64,000 bases of DNA from NCBI RefSeq assembly GCF_011762185.1, contig NZ_JAASQJ010000002.1, positions 1,054,001 to 1,118,000 of the forward strand, written 5' to 3'. The notes under the pieces are model-generated. The model did not search any database and had not been told where the DNA came from. It worked only from the letters and a program-made list of their open reading frames with translations. How positions within the stretch are numbered: position 1 is the stretch's first letter; the number at the start of each line of letters is the position of its first letter. The translations under genes and the position numbers were made by a program. The stretch is from Dyadobacter arcticus. GTDB taxonomy: Bacteria > Bacteroidota > Bacteroidia > Cytophagales > Spirosomataceae. Shown here piece by piece: positions 8,771-18,324 of this stretch.

Positions 8771-11296
8771 ATGAACAGATTCAAATTGGCTAAAAGTTAT
8801 AAATCTCTACTTCCCTATTTTTTTTGTTTAATCATTGCCCTACCCACTTTTGCACAGGTAACACCAACAGCTCCTTCTACACAAGCCCCTTCCTCAACAG
8901 GTAATCAGGGGAACACGCAACCGGGAGCGCCAAGAAGCAATAGTGCGGGAAATACGCAAGGAAATCAGCCCGCCAGTTCAAACTCATCGCAATCAACCCA
9001 GCAACAAGGTACTCAACAAGGTACCCAGCAACAAGGCGACTTACAGCAAAACACAGATAAGGGAAAGGCCGCCGGTGATCCGGCTGTCCAAAATACAGAA
9101 ACTGGCAATGAGCAAAGTAAAACAAACCAGAATACGACAGGCACTTTAAGCCCGGAAGAGCAACAAAAAGAGACATTACGGCAACGTATATACGGCTATT
9201 CTATTTTTGCTAACAAAAATCTGGATCTGATTCCTGATTTACAGATAGCCACACCCACTAATTATGTGGTTGGCGTCGGTGACGAACTAAATATTTTCAT
9301 TTACAATTACGCGGAAAGCTCTTACGAAGGCATTGTGAATAAGGACGGTAACATTGTTATAACCAGGCTTGGGCCGGTTCACGTTGCTGGCCATACGATC
9401 GAAGAGGTACGTAAAATACTGATTGACAAGTTCTCGAAATTCGTACCTGGCCTGCTTGGCGGTGGCGGAGCGACCGCCCGTACCAAATTAATGGTCACGC
9501 TTGGCGCGGTCCGCTCCATAAAGGTATTTGTTACCGGAGAAGTTATTAATCCAGGGACTTATGTCGTTTCCTCGCTCTCATCTGCATTTAACGCGCTGTA
9601 TCAGGCTGGTGGCCCAAATGAAATTGGATCTTTCCGCGATGTACGTGTAGTGCGCGATGGTAAAGTTGTGGCGCATATGGATGTCTACGATTACCTTTCA
9701 AATGGTAAGGTGGACGGAGATATTCGCGTACAAGATAATGATAACATTGTAGTCGGATATTATTTGAAGAGGGCGGAAATAACTGGGATGGTTAAACGAC
9801 CTGGGATTTACGAGTTGAAGCCCGAAGAAAAACTGGGGGATATGCTCCGTTATTCAGGAGGTTTTATGGACAAGGCGTACAGGGCCAGACTTAAAATCCA
9901 AAGGGTAACTTCCAAAGAGCGGAAACTTCTCGAGGTTTCAGAAGATAATTTTGGCACTTTTGAAGTCGCTACGGGTGATTCAATTGGTGTTGAGACTGTA
10001 CTTGATCGTTTCGAAAACCGTGTAACCGTTGAAGGTGCCGTCATGAGGCCCGGGGACTATTCGCTGGATAGCAGTCCATCCTTGAAGAAATTAATTGAAA
10101 ATGCGCAGGGCTTACGCGAGGATGCCTTTGTAGGTCGGGTAAGCGTATTGCGTACCCGCGACGACCTTGTGATCCAAAGCATACCCATCAATTATACCGA
10201 CATTATCAATAATACAGCACCAGATCTGATCCTGACCAGGCTTGACCAGGTCATTATACCATCGAAATTTGAAATGGCGGAGGCTTCTTATGTAAGTGTT
10301 GAAGGAGAAGTGAACAACCCGAGAATTGGTGAAAATGAAGGTAAGTTTCCTTACACCATCGACATGACGCTTGAAGATGTACTCGTACAGGCAGGTGGAT
10401 TGAAGGAATCGGCTTATACAACCGAGGTTGAAGTCGTAAGACGTAAAAGAAATAGCATTGCAGGTGCTGCGAACGCACAGATTTCAGAAGTCTTTAAATT
10501 TGATGTCAGCAGGGACCTTTCACTGAACAGCAAGGCCTCCGGGTTTCCGCTGTTTCCATTTGATCAGGTAATTGTTCGTAAATCGCCCAATTATGTGGAA
10601 CAGCAAACCGTATTCGTCGAAGGCGAAGTGCTCGTGAACGGGCCTTATACCATCGTTAATAAGAATGATAAAATCAGTGATATCATTAAAAGAGCGGGAG
10701 GCCTCACAGATCTTGCCTACCCCGAAGGGGCTACATTGCTTCGGAGGACAATGGTTAAAAACCTGGAAGAGCCTACTGATTATGAACAAGCTGAGGTCAC
10801 AGAACAAAGCATTAAAAAAGGTACCATTATTGGCGATACCCCCAATGTGAAGGAGGAGAAGATTGGTATTGTGCTCAAAAACATTCTGAAAAACCCGGGT
10901 TCATTTGAAGACCTTATTGTTCAGGAAGGCGACATTATCAGGATTCCCAAACGTTTGGAAACGGTTCAGGTTGCCGGTTCTGTGCTGTATCCGACGTCGG
11001 TGAAGTACGGAAAAGGAATGACTTTCTCAGACTATATCTCTCAATCGGGCGGTTTTACGACGCAATCCCTCAGAAAAAGCTCTTATATCAAATATCCTAA
11101 CGGAAATATTGACCGTACAAGGCGGTTCCTGTTTTTTAATGTCTATCCAAGAGTTGAACCGGGCTCAGAGATTTTCGTTCCGATGAGAGCAGCGCCAGCA
11201 TTGAATACGCAGCAAACCATTTCAACAGCCACAGGCCTGTTGAGTTCAGTAATGGGATTAATCGTCACAGTATTAGCTTTCCGCTCCATCAGATAA
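8771..11296 (+). CDS. Polysaccharide export (OPX/Wza-family) protein with six SLBB repeats
   Basis: An 841-residue outer-membrane polysaccharide export protein. A signal peptide ends at about residue 29 (PTFAQ). Residues 30-135 are a low-complexity linker rich in Q, N, T, S and G. The Poly_export domain follows at about 155-235 (YVVGVGDELNIFIYNYAES). I count six SLBB-like units, each with a GEV/GxV..PG..V start and a later AGG or SGG: starts near FVTGEVINPGTY, ITGMVKRPGIY, VEGAVMRPGDY, VEGEVNNP, VEGEVLVNGPY and VAGSVLYP. The C-terminus is hydrophobic (LLSSVMGLIVTVLAF). E. coli Wza is less than half this length. Its stop overlaps the start of the Wzz-like gene by one base. It should form the outer-membrane exit of the exporter. 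Confidence 0.93.
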   Translation: MNRFKLAKSYKSLLPYFFCLIIALPTFAQVTPTAPSTQAPSSTGNQGNTQPGAPRSNSAGNTQGNQPASSNSSQSTQQQGTQQGTQQQGDLQQNTDKGKAAGDPAVQNTETGNEQSKTNQNTTGTLSPEEQQKETLRQRIYGYSIFANKNLDLIPDLQIATPTNYVVGVGDELNIFIYNYAESSYEGIVNKDGNIVITRLGPVHVAGHTIEEVRKILIDKFSKFVPGLLGGGGATARTKLMVTLGAVRSIKVFVTGEVINPGTYVVSSLSSAFNALYQAGGPNEIGSFRDVRVVRDGKVVAHMDVYDYLSNGKVDGDIRVQDNDNIVVGYYLKRAEITGMVKRPGIYELKPEEKLGDMLRYSGGFMDKAYRARLKIQRVTSKERKLLEVSEDNFGTFEVATGDSIGVETVLDRFENRVTVEGAVMRPGDYSLDSSPSLKKLIENAQGLREDAFVGRVSVLRTRDDLVIQSIPINYTDIINNTAPDLILTRLDQVIIPSKFEMAEASYVSVEGEVNNPRIGENEGKFPYTIDMTLEDVLVQAGGLKESAYTTEVEVVRRKRNSIAGAANAQISEVFKFDVSRDLSLNSKASGFPLFPFDQVIVRKSPNYVEQQTVFVEGEVLVNGPYTIVNKNDKISDIIKRAGGLTDLAYPEGATLLRRTMVKNLEEPTDYEQAEVTEQSIKKGTIIGDTPNVKEEKIGIVLKNILKNPGSFEDLIVQEGDIIRIPKRLETVQVAGSVLYPTSVKYGKGMTFSDYISQSGGFTTQSLRKSSYIKYPNGNIDRTRRFLFFNVYPRVEPGSEIFVPMRAAPALNTQQTISTATGLLSSVMGLIVTVLAFRSIR

Positions 11297-12375
11297 TGTC
11301 CGCAACAATCGCACAACCACATCAGGTTCCAGAAGACGAGTTAACTCCCAAGGAGGTAGTCGAGAAAGTACTCGTAGTTAAAACTGCGATATTTCGAAAT
11401 TGGAAACTGATATTGCTATTGCCTATCATTGGTTTCGGGATCGGGTATGGAATGGATACATATCTGAAAAAGCCGAATACTTACGAAGCCAATGTCGTAT
11501 TCAACCTTGGGGGCGGAAGCCAGGCCGCAGGTTTTGGTGACGTCGCTGGCTTACTCGGCCTTGGCTCAGCACCCGACGCGAATATCTTCACCGGGGAAAA
11601 CTTCTTTTACTTTGTAAAATCTCGTCCCGTCCTTGAAAGAAACCTCATGAAGGAAGTCGATGTTCACGGGAAAAAGGTTATCCTGGCAAACTTCTACATT
11701 GATTCTAGTGGTATTAAGATTTCAGATTGGAAAGATAGACCTGACCTGCAAACATTCCAGTTTCAAGACAGGGATCTTAAAAAACTTGATATGAAATCCA
11801 GGATTGTGCTCAACATGATTGTGCAGAGAACGGGAGAGGTAACTGAAATAGCAGCATTGGACCGTAAATCCTCATTTATTATGCTTGCTACCAAGATGGA
11901 AAATGAGACCCTGGCCGGATTGTGGGTTACTACCCTTTTGAAGACGGTGGAGGAAATGTATACAGAGAACCAGACTCAAAAAACAAGAAAAACGCTTCGT
12001 CTCCTCCAACATCGCGCCGACTCTCTGGCCTCTGTGCTAGGGATTGCTGAACACAGGCTCGCCAGGCAGATGGACTACAGTCAGCAAATTATGCTGCCTG
12101 AGGCCAAGGTTTCTACAAATAGCATGGAAAGAAAATCTTCATTTCTCCAACAACTTTATTACGAAGCGATGGCCAATGCAGAAAAAATGCGTGTGTCCCT
12201 TGTCCGTGAAGCTCCTCTTTTTACAGAAATTGAGGGGATCAAGGTTCCTTTGGATGTGAAACGTGAAGATCAAAGAAACTCAAAAATCGGTGCCCTTGCG
12301 GGACTAATGATAGCGCTGATCCTTACTTATTTCAGGACCGTTTTCACTACTGTTCCAAAAATAGAAAGGGCATAA
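11296..12375 (+). CDS. Wzz/chain-length-determinant-like inner-membrane protein
   Basis: A 359-residue polysaccharide co-polymerase-like protein. One membrane segment lies near 38-57 (LILLLPIIGFGIGYGM) and a second near 328-345 (IGALAGLMIALILTYF), with a periplasmic, partly coiled-coil region between, the classic Wzz topology. The C-terminal side has no Walker motifs, so there is no fused tyrosine kinase. In Wza-type systems such proteins set chain length and bridge the inner and outer membrane. It is placed between the OPX protein and the ABC permease with a 1-base overlap and a 1-base gap. Confidence 0.85.
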   Translation: MSATIAQPHQVPEDELTPKEVVEKVLVVKTAIFRNWKLILLLPIIGFGIGYGMDTYLKKPNTYEANVVFNLGGGSQAAGFGDVAGLLGLGSAPDANIFTGENFFYFVKSRPVLERNLMKEVDVHGKKVILANFYIDSSGIKISDWKDRPDLQTFQFQDRDLKKLDMKSRIVLNMIVQRTGEVTEIAALDRKSSFIMLATKMENETLAGLWVTTLLKTVEEMYTENQTQKTRKTLRLLQHRADSLASVLGIAEHRLARQMDYSQQIMLPEAKVSTNSMERKSSFLQQLYYEAMANAEKMRVSLVREAPLFTEIEGIKVPLDVKREDQRNSKIGALAGLMIALILTYFRTVFTTVPKIERA

Positions 12376-12376
12376 A

Positions 12377-13213
12377 ATGGCGACTGTTCAGCACACAACT
12401 ACGATAAAGGCAGGAGGTTCCGAAAAAGACTACTGGAAGGACCTCTGGTTGAACCGCCAGCTCTTGTGGATCCTTTCCAAGAGAGACATTTCAGTTCGTT
12501 ACAAACAAACTTTACTGGGGGTTGCATGGAGCGTATTGAGACCTCTAATGACTATGATGGTCATGGTTTTTGTTTTTAGCTATCTGGCCAAAATACGGAG
12601 TGATCCGGGCGTTCCGTTTCCATTGACCGTTTTGGGAGGACTTACCATATGGACCTTTTTCTCGAGCACATTTCAACAGATCAGCAATAGCATTCTGATT
12701 AATTCCAACCTGGTTTCCAAAGTCTATTTCCCAAGGTTGCTGATGCCCTTGAGTTCAATTGCCGTTGGATTTGTGGATTTTCTGATCACGTTCGGAATTT
12801 ATGTGATCATGACTATTTTCTTCAAACACCCGATAGGCTGGCAAATCGTATTTCTTCCTTGCTTCATTTTACTTACATTTATTACCTCAATGGGTTTCGG
12901 CCTGTTTTTTGCAGTGTTAAATGTGCGGTTTCGTGACATCGGTCAGTTGATCCCGTTTTTGGTGCAGGTAGGAACATATGTCTGCCCCGTTTCTTACAGC
13001 GGAAGACTGGCGCACGGCACTTGGTTTGAAAAATATTATAATTTGAATCCCCTGGTTGGGATCATCGATGGATTTCGATGGTGCCTGCTTGGAGATGAGT
13101 CCTATTTTAATCCACAAAGTTTGTACTCAACGGCAATAATCTCCTTTTTGATATTGATATTATCTTTGGTTTATTTCCGTAGAAAAGAGAAAACTTTCGT
13201 GGATCATATCTGA
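12377..13213 (+). CDS. ABC-2 type polysaccharide exporter permease (Wzm/TagG-like)
   Basis: A 278-residue permease with about six membrane spans. The front contains the amphipathic connector typical of the family (KDLWLNRQLLWILSKRDISVRYKQTLLG) followed by WSVLRPLMTMMVMVF. The C-terminal part has YYNLNPLVGIIDGFRWCLLG, the conserved segment of ABC-2 polysaccharide and teichoic-acid permeases. It should pair with the ATPase that follows 16 bases later to move a lipid-linked glycan across the inner membrane. Confidence 0.93.
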   Translation: MATVQHTTTIKAGGSEKDYWKDLWLNRQLLWILSKRDISVRYKQTLLGVAWSVLRPLMTMMVMVFVFSYLAKIRSDPGVPFPLTVLGGLTIWTFFSSTFQQISNSILINSNLVSKVYFPRLLMPLSSIAVGFVDFLITFGIYVIMTIFFKHPIGWQIVFLPCFILLTFITSMGFGLFFAVLNVRFRDIGQLIPFLVQVGTYVCPVSYSGRLAHGTWFEKYYNLNPLVGIIDGFRWCLLGDESYFNPQSLYSTAIISFLILILSLVYFRRKEKTFVDHI

Positions 13214-13229
13214 ACAATAATACTTGGGC

Positions 13230-14489
13230 ATGCCTGTAATTGTAGCTGAAGACATCAGCAAGAGATATATCATCGACCACCAGCGAAAGAATGGTCCATC
13301 TAGCCTGCGAGATATCGTGACGGATCAGATGGACAAATGGTTTTCTGGAAAGAAAGATAACTCCGGTTTTGCTGAAAAAGAGGAATTCTGGGCACTTCGG
13401 GATGTCAATTTTAGCATAGATCAAGGTGACCGTATAGGAATTGTGGGTCACAACGGCGCAGGAAAATCAACGCTCCTTAAAATACTAAGCCGTATTACCG
13501 AACCTACTACCGGCCAGATCAAAATCGAAGGCCGGATTGCCAGCTTACTGGAAGTAGGAACTGGTTTCCACCCGGAATTGACAGGGCGCGAAAACATCTT
13601 TCTCAATGGAGCGATTCTGGGAATGTCCAAAAATGAAATCAAACAATCATTTGATGCCATTGTAGACTTTGCGGGCGTTGAAAAATTCCTGGATACTCCC
13701 GTAAAACGATACTCTTCCGGAATGTATGTAAGGCTGGGTTTTGCAATTGCAGCTCACCTTAACCCCGAAATCCTGATTGTAGACGAAGTTTTGGCGGTTG
13801 GAGATACGGAATTCCAAAAGAAGTGTCTTGGGAAAATGCGGGATGTGTCCGAAAGTGGCAGGACATTGATATTTGTAAGCCATAACCTTACAGCCATCCA
13901 GGCACTTTGCAATAAATCCTTTTACTTCGAAAAAGGCCGGTTAATCGAGCAAGGGGAAACAACCCATATTGTTACAACTTACCTTAGTAAAGTTTCCCAC
14001 AAAATGCTGGATAAGCATTGGGATAATATAGAAAACGCCCCAGGAACTGATCAGGTCCGCGTAAAAAGATTTAAGATCTTCCCTGAATATCAAGACGATC
14101 TCAACCATATTGACGTCAGGACCCCTATTAATTTCCAGTTCGAATTCTGGAATCTTGTAGAAGGTGCCAATATCAATTTAAGTATGCACTTATACACCTT
14201 TACCGGTGAATGTATCTTCAATGTCGGTACCCAATCGGAGCCATTTGCAAAAGGACTTGTGAGTGGGGTTTGCGAAATACCTGGAAACTTCCTCAATGAC
14301 GGCTCTTACGTTGTGTCGATGATGATTGTCAGGGATACCAGTACTGTTTTGTACAATATGGAAGAAGCGCTCGTATTTGATGTTGAAGATTATCGTGAAA
14401 ATGTTACCTGGTATGGCAAATGGCCTGGTTATATTCGCCCCCAACTTAATTTTTCCATTCGCCAAACTGAACACGTAGTGAATGATTAA
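13230..14489 (+). CDS. ABC transporter ATPase with C-terminal glycan-binding domain (Wzt-like)
   Basis: A 419-residue ATPase subunit of the polysaccharide exporter. Walker A is GHNGAGKST at 73-81; the signature SSGMYVRLGFA and Walker B ILIVDEVLAVGD follow, then the switch histidine in FVSHN. After about residue 250 there is a second, beta-rich domain of about 160 residues that fits the Wzt_C fold (for example FQFEFWNLVEGANINLSMHL). In E. coli O8/O9a this domain recognises the modified end of a finished chain. A TTG lies 6 bases upstream in frame, but ATG 13230 (MPVIVAEDISKRY) is more natural. The end overlaps the aminotransferase gene by 8 bases. Confidence 0.94.
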   Translation: MPVIVAEDISKRYIIDHQRKNGPSSLRDIVTDQMDKWFSGKKDNSGFAEKEEFWALRDVNFSIDQGDRIGIVGHNGAGKSTLLKILSRITEPTTGQIKIEGRIASLLEVGTGFHPELTGRENIFLNGAILGMSKNEIKQSFDAIVDFAGVEKFLDTPVKRYSSGMYVRLGFAIAAHLNPEILIVDEVLAVGDTEFQKKCLGKMRDVSESGRTLIFVSHNLTAIQALCNKSFYFEKGRLIEQGETTHIVTTYLSKVSHKMLDKHWDNIENAPGTDQVRVKRFKIFPEYQDDLNHIDVRTPINFQFEFWNLVEGANINLSMHLYTFTGECIFNVGTQSEPFAKGLVSGVCEIPGNFLNDGSYVVSMMIVRDTSTVLYNMEEALVFDVEDYRENVTWYGKWPGYIRPQLNFSIRQTEHVVND

Positions 14490-15564
14490 CGTCACTAAAA
14501 CCTTTTTACCAGATCAGGAAGAATATCTGCAGTACGTCCGGGAAATTTGGGAGCGCGGATACCTTACGAATAACGGGCCTGTCCTTCAAAAGCTCGAAAC
14601 TCAATTAAAAGATTACCTCAAGGTCGATCATTTATATTTTTGTGGAAATGGCACGATCGTTCTTCAGATCGCCATTAAAGCATTGGAAATAACGGCTGAA
14701 GTGATTACTACCCCTTTTTCCTATTGCGCTACTTCCAATGCTATTCTCTGGGAACATTGCACGCCCATTTTTGTTGACATTGATCCAAAAACTTTTAATA
14801 TCAATGCAGCGCTGATAGAAAATTCTATTACGCCTGCTACTACCGCTATATTGGCCACGCACGTATACGGTAATCCTTGCGACATTGAGGCGATTGAAGT
14901 AATTGCCAAAAAGCACAACTTAAAGGTGATTTATGACGCGGCCCATGCATTTGGCGTAACTTATAAAGGCCGCTCTTTGCTATCATTTGGTGATATCAGC
15001 ACCTGCAGCTTCCACGCTACAAAAGTCTTTCATACCATTGAAGGAGGTGCGTTGATTTCCAATCATCCCGAACTGGACCGCAAACTGGATATGCTCCGCG
15101 CGTTCGGACATTCAGGCGACGAACATTATTTATTTGCGGGTATCAACGGTAAAAACTCTGAGTTTCATGCGGCAATGGGATTGGTCAATCTTCCGCATGT
15201 GCCTAAAATCATCCAGGCCCGCAAAGCGGTTTTCGATGCTTATGACAACCTTTTAAACTGGGATATTCTTTTCAAACCGACTATTAGCCAGGATGTTGAG
15301 TACAACTACGCTTATTACCCTGTCGTTTTTCCATCCGAAGAAGTGATGTTCAAAGTAATGGATGCTTTACGTGTTGAAGAAGTTATTCCACGAAGGTATT
15401 TTTATCCGTCGCTAAACACCCTTTCTTTCATGCCCAAACAAATTGCCTGCCCTGTTTCGGAAGATATATCGGTAAGAGTGTTAAGTTTGCCATTATATGT
15501 CGGTCTTCCTTACTCAGATATTGAGCGGATAGCGGGCATTATCAATGGTCACCTATTACCGTAG
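14482..15564 (+). CDS. DegT/DnrJ/EryC1/StrS-family sugar aminotransferase
   Basis: A 360-residue PLP-dependent enzyme of the family that makes amino sugars from NDP-keto-sugars. The PLP-binding lysine is K181 in SFHATKVFHTIEGGA. D152 and H155 in IYDAAHAFGVTY contact the cofactor, and the N-terminal segment RGYLTNNGPVLQKLE matches the family start. It is likely to aminate the C4 or C3 keto group of a nucleotide sugar. No dehydratase that would make the keto-sugar is present nearby, so that step must be encoded elsewhere. Start ATG 14482 lies inside the end of the ATPase gene. Confidence 0.93.
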   Translation: MINVTKTFLPDQEEYLQYVREIWERGYLTNNGPVLQKLETQLKDYLKVDHLYFCGNGTIVLQIAIKALEITAEVITTPFSYCATSNAILWEHCTPIFVDIDPKTFNINAALIENSITPATTAILATHVYGNPCDIEAIEVIAKKHNLKVIYDAAHAFGVTYKGRSLLSFGDISTCSFHATKVFHTIEGGALISNHPELDRKLDMLRAFGHSGDEHYLFAGINGKNSEFHAAMGLVNLPHVPKIIQARKAVFDAYDNLLNWDILFKPTISQDVEYNYAYYPVVFPSEEVMFKVMDALRVEEVIPRRYFYPSLNTLSFMPKQIACPVSEDISVRVLSLPLYVGLPYSDIERIAGIINGHLLP

Positions 15565-15568
15565 TCGA

Positions 15569-17617
15569 ATGGTGCTTCTTTACTGGCTATCCTTTTTGCT
15601 TTTTTTATACGGCATTGGTTTCGTTGCAAAAAAGATTTCTCAGCCTTCGCTGACCGAATGGATCATCACCTGCTCCATTTTATTTGCCGGAAGTGTCATA
15701 CCTACCGGATTTGTACTGTCTGCACTTGATCTGACAGCCAATATTTTTGCCTGGATAACAGGCACCTACATTACATTGCTTATTCATTACTTCTGCTGGT
15801 CCTATCTGGTCAGGGAGAACCAATCCTTCTCCGTTAGAAAAATTCTGGCCAACCGGGCGACTACATTTCGTCTCTGGACAAAAGAGCTATCTGTTTATTT
15901 AAAAACAATATTCATCATCATGTTCGGTACACTTGCAGTGATTGCGGTGACCAATCTGGTTTTAGTGTTTTTTACAATCCCAAATGAATGGGATAGCATG
16001 ACAGGTCATTTGAACCGCGCGATCCGGTACATTCAGCGGAGTACGATGGAACATTTCGGTGGTACAAACTGGAATATGGATACTTATCCTAAAAGCCTGA
16101 CTACCATTCAGATATACAGTTACCTGATCAGCGGTAAAGTTGAAAATGCATTCAAGCTGATCCATCATCTCTCCTATTATGTTACGCTGGTAGCCGTCTT
16201 TGGAATTGCGCAGCGCATTGGCAGAAACTTGTCAGCCAGCTTTTTTTGTGCATTGGCTTACAGCATATTCCTGGATTTCCTGATGCAGGCAGTAACAACA
16301 GAAACGGACATTGTAATGACCGCCTATCTGAGCTGCCTTCTTTACTTTCTTTTTACTTATTACACAACAAGGCAAAACCGATATTTATATCTGTCGGGGA
16401 TGGCATTTGGCATCGTTTTCGGCCATAAAGTTACATTCGTGCTTTTGCTGCCGTCGGTTTTTGTGATCATGCTTTATACCGTTTTCCTTGCTCCGGATTT
16501 GAAGGTTTTTTTCAACAGGTTTTTGAAACTGGCTGTTTCGATCTTTATTGCAATGCTTATCTATACATTCCCAACCGGATACATCAAAAACATCATGGTC
16601 TTTGGGCATCCGATCGGCCCTCCTACCTCGCTAAAACATCAGTCCATAGAACGGGCAGGCCCATTATCCAATTTATTTGAACAGGGAAGCCGGAATGTGA
16701 TTCGGTATGCCTATGAATTTTTCAATTTGGACGGGATCCGTAATGCCCAATGGGGTTACGATTTGAATACTACCATAAGAAAGCCTATCGCGATCCTGGA
16801 AGAAAAGATGCATATGCGTCTGGATGAAGAAACTGATTTTTCCATTCTGCCATTTTCAATGCAGAGGCGGTTTAATAATTATAATGCGAATCCCTATTGG
16901 GGCATTTTTGGATTTGCATTGATATTGCCGCTTGTTCTCCTGGTATTCATTCGTGTTTTTCGATCCAGGGTGCATTGGTTTCTGGCGCTGGCGTTTTGCC
17001 TGCACTTTGCGGCGCTTTCTTATTCAGCACCTTATGATCCTTTTAAAGGAAGATATTTTATTGAAACCGGTTTGTTCGGCGTGCCTTTCCTTTTGCTTTT
17101 ATTTTCGCATCACCGGTTATCCATTACAAAACCCAGGCGCAATGTCTGGAAGGGCTATATTCTCATCATTGTCGGGTTAGCCTGTATTTCTGCGGTCATG
17201 TCTGTTTATCTCAACATCCGCTGCCTGCCATTTCCGGCTTACGGTTATGAGTCTGCGCTTTCAGCAAAACGCATTCAGTTTCAGACGTTTGCCCGGCCGG
17301 ATATTACCAAGGCTTATGAGAAATTTGATTCACTGGTTCCTCAAAACGCTACGGTGGCCCTTGCGACAATTAATGACGATTTCGAATACCCTTTGTACGG
17401 GGCAGAACTTACGCGCCGGCTGATCACGATTCACCCGTTTGAAAAAGGTTTGAAGCCGATACCCAAAGACGCTGACTATCTTTTTTATGCAAGAAGCGTA
17501 ATTAATGATACCAGCAAAATCAAAGCCCTGCCAAGTGATATCCGCCTTGGATCCGACACAACTATGACAGGCCTGGATGTGAAAGGCGAGGATTATTACC
17601 TCCGGAAACTTAAATAA
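15569..17617 (+). CDS. Large multi-span membrane protein, GT-C glycosyltransferase-like
   Basis: A protein of about 682 residues with more than ten predicted membrane spans. The frame is open from ATG 15545, inside the aminotransferase gene; ATG 15569, five bases after that gene's stop, gives a cleaner start (MVLLYWLSFLLFLYGIGF). The first periplasmic loop holds acidic residues and WDSMTGHLNRAIRYIQ, and the C-terminal 130 residues are soluble. This layout resembles GT-C enzymes of the PMT/ArnT/glucosyltransferase type that use lipid-linked sugar donors, but I cannot point to a definite catalytic motif. It may add a sugar on the periplasmic side or act as a flipped-donor transferase. Confidence 0.75.
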   Translation: MVLLYWLSFLLFLYGIGFVAKKISQPSLTEWIITCSILFAGSVIPTGFVLSALDLTANIFAWITGTYITLLIHYFCWSYLVRENQSFSVRKILANRATTFRLWTKELSVYLKTIFIIMFGTLAVIAVTNLVLVFFTIPNEWDSMTGHLNRAIRYIQRSTMEHFGGTNWNMDTYPKSLTTIQIYSYLISGKVENAFKLIHHLSYYVTLVAVFGIAQRIGRNLSASFFCALAYSIFLDFLMQAVTTETDIVMTAYLSCLLYFLFTYYTTRQNRYLYLSGMAFGIVFGHKVTFVLLLPSVFVIMLYTVFLAPDLKVFFNRFLKLAVSIFIAMLIYTFPTGYIKNIMVFGHPIGPPTSLKHQSIERAGPLSNLFEQGSRNVIRYAYEFFNLDGIRNAQWGYDLNTTIRKPIAILEEKMHMRLDEETDFSILPFSMQRRFNNYNANPYWGIFGFALILPLVLLVFIRVFRSRVHWFLALAFCLHFAALSYSAPYDPFKGRYFIETGLFGVPFLLLLFSHHRLSITKPRRNVWKGYILIIVGLACISAVMSVYLNIRCLPFPAYGYESALSAKRIQFQTFARPDITKAYEKFDSLVPQNATVALATINDDFEYPLYGAELTRRLITIHPFEKGLKPIPKDADYLFYARSVINDTSKIKALPSDIRLGSDTTMTGLDVKGEDYYLRKLK

Positions 17618-17623
17618 CAGCCC

Positions 17624-18322
17624 ATGACGATTGCCATTATGCAGCCCTATATTTTTCCGTATATTGGCTATTTTCAGCTCATTAATGCGGTTGATAAGTT
17701 CATCATTTACGACGATGTCAATTTTATCAATAAGGGCTGGATTAACCGAAATAACATCCTGGTTGGCGGCAATTCCCATCTTTTTACAATTCCATTGAAG
17801 GACGCCAGCCAAAATAAGCTGATCTATGAAGTGGAATTGGCGCGAAACGACCCGTGGCAGAAAAAATTTCTAAAAACCATTCAGCAGTCTTACCAGAAAG
17901 CACCATATTATCAAAAGGTTTTTGTTCTGATCGAAGAAATTGTAAATTTAGAAGTTCAAACTATTTGTGAACTGGCTCTTTATGCCATGTCAAGGTTCTC
18001 TGCGGCAATGGAAATTGAGACTCAAATTACCCCCTCTTCGACGATATATAATAACAAGCACCTGAAGGGACAGGAAAGAATTCTGGATATCTGCAAACAG
18101 GAAAATGCCAGCCACTACATTAATCCGATTGGAGGAATGGAGTTATATGATAAAGGCAGATTTGAAAACGAAGGAATAAAACTTGACTTCATGAAGAGTG
18201 TTTCAAGCCCTTATCCCCAATTTAAAAATGCTTTTGTACCTTGGTTGTCAGTTATCGATGTGCTGATGTTTAACAATCCTAAGGAAATCAGGAAACAATT
18301 AGAGGCTTACCAACTCATTTAG
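17624..18322 (+). CDS. WbqC-like family protein
   Basis: A 232-residue protein of the WbqC family, found in O-antigen and capsule clusters. The family start is clear: IAIMQPYIFPYIGYFQLI, then VDKFIIYDDVNFINKGWINRN. The C-terminal part has ASHYINPIGGMELYD. Its biochemical role is not well settled; association with sugar aminotransferases suggests action on amino-sugar substituents, which is inference. The gene follows the membrane protein by 6 bases and precedes the acyltransferase by 2 bases. Confidence 0.92.
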   Translation: MTIAIMQPYIFPYIGYFQLINAVDKFIIYDDVNFINKGWINRNNILVGGNSHLFTIPLKDASQNKLIYEVELARNDPWQKKFLKTIQQSYQKAPYYQKVFVLIEEIVNLEVQTICELALYAMSRFSAAMEIETQITPSSTIYNNKHLKGQERILDICKQENASHYINPIGGMELYDKGRFENEGIKLDFMKSVSSPYPQFKNAFVPWLSVIDVLMFNNPKEIRKQLEAYQLI

Positions 18323-18324
18323 GA

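Noticed and set aside
8860..9180. Q/N-rich region of the OPX gene as a low-complexity insertion or assembly artefact
   Set aside because: The frame is intact, codons vary, and such linkers are common after signal peptides of Bacteroidota export proteins.
13224..13229. TTG start for the Wzt-like ATPase
   Set aside because: An ATG two codons later gives the family-typical start and is a stronger start codon.
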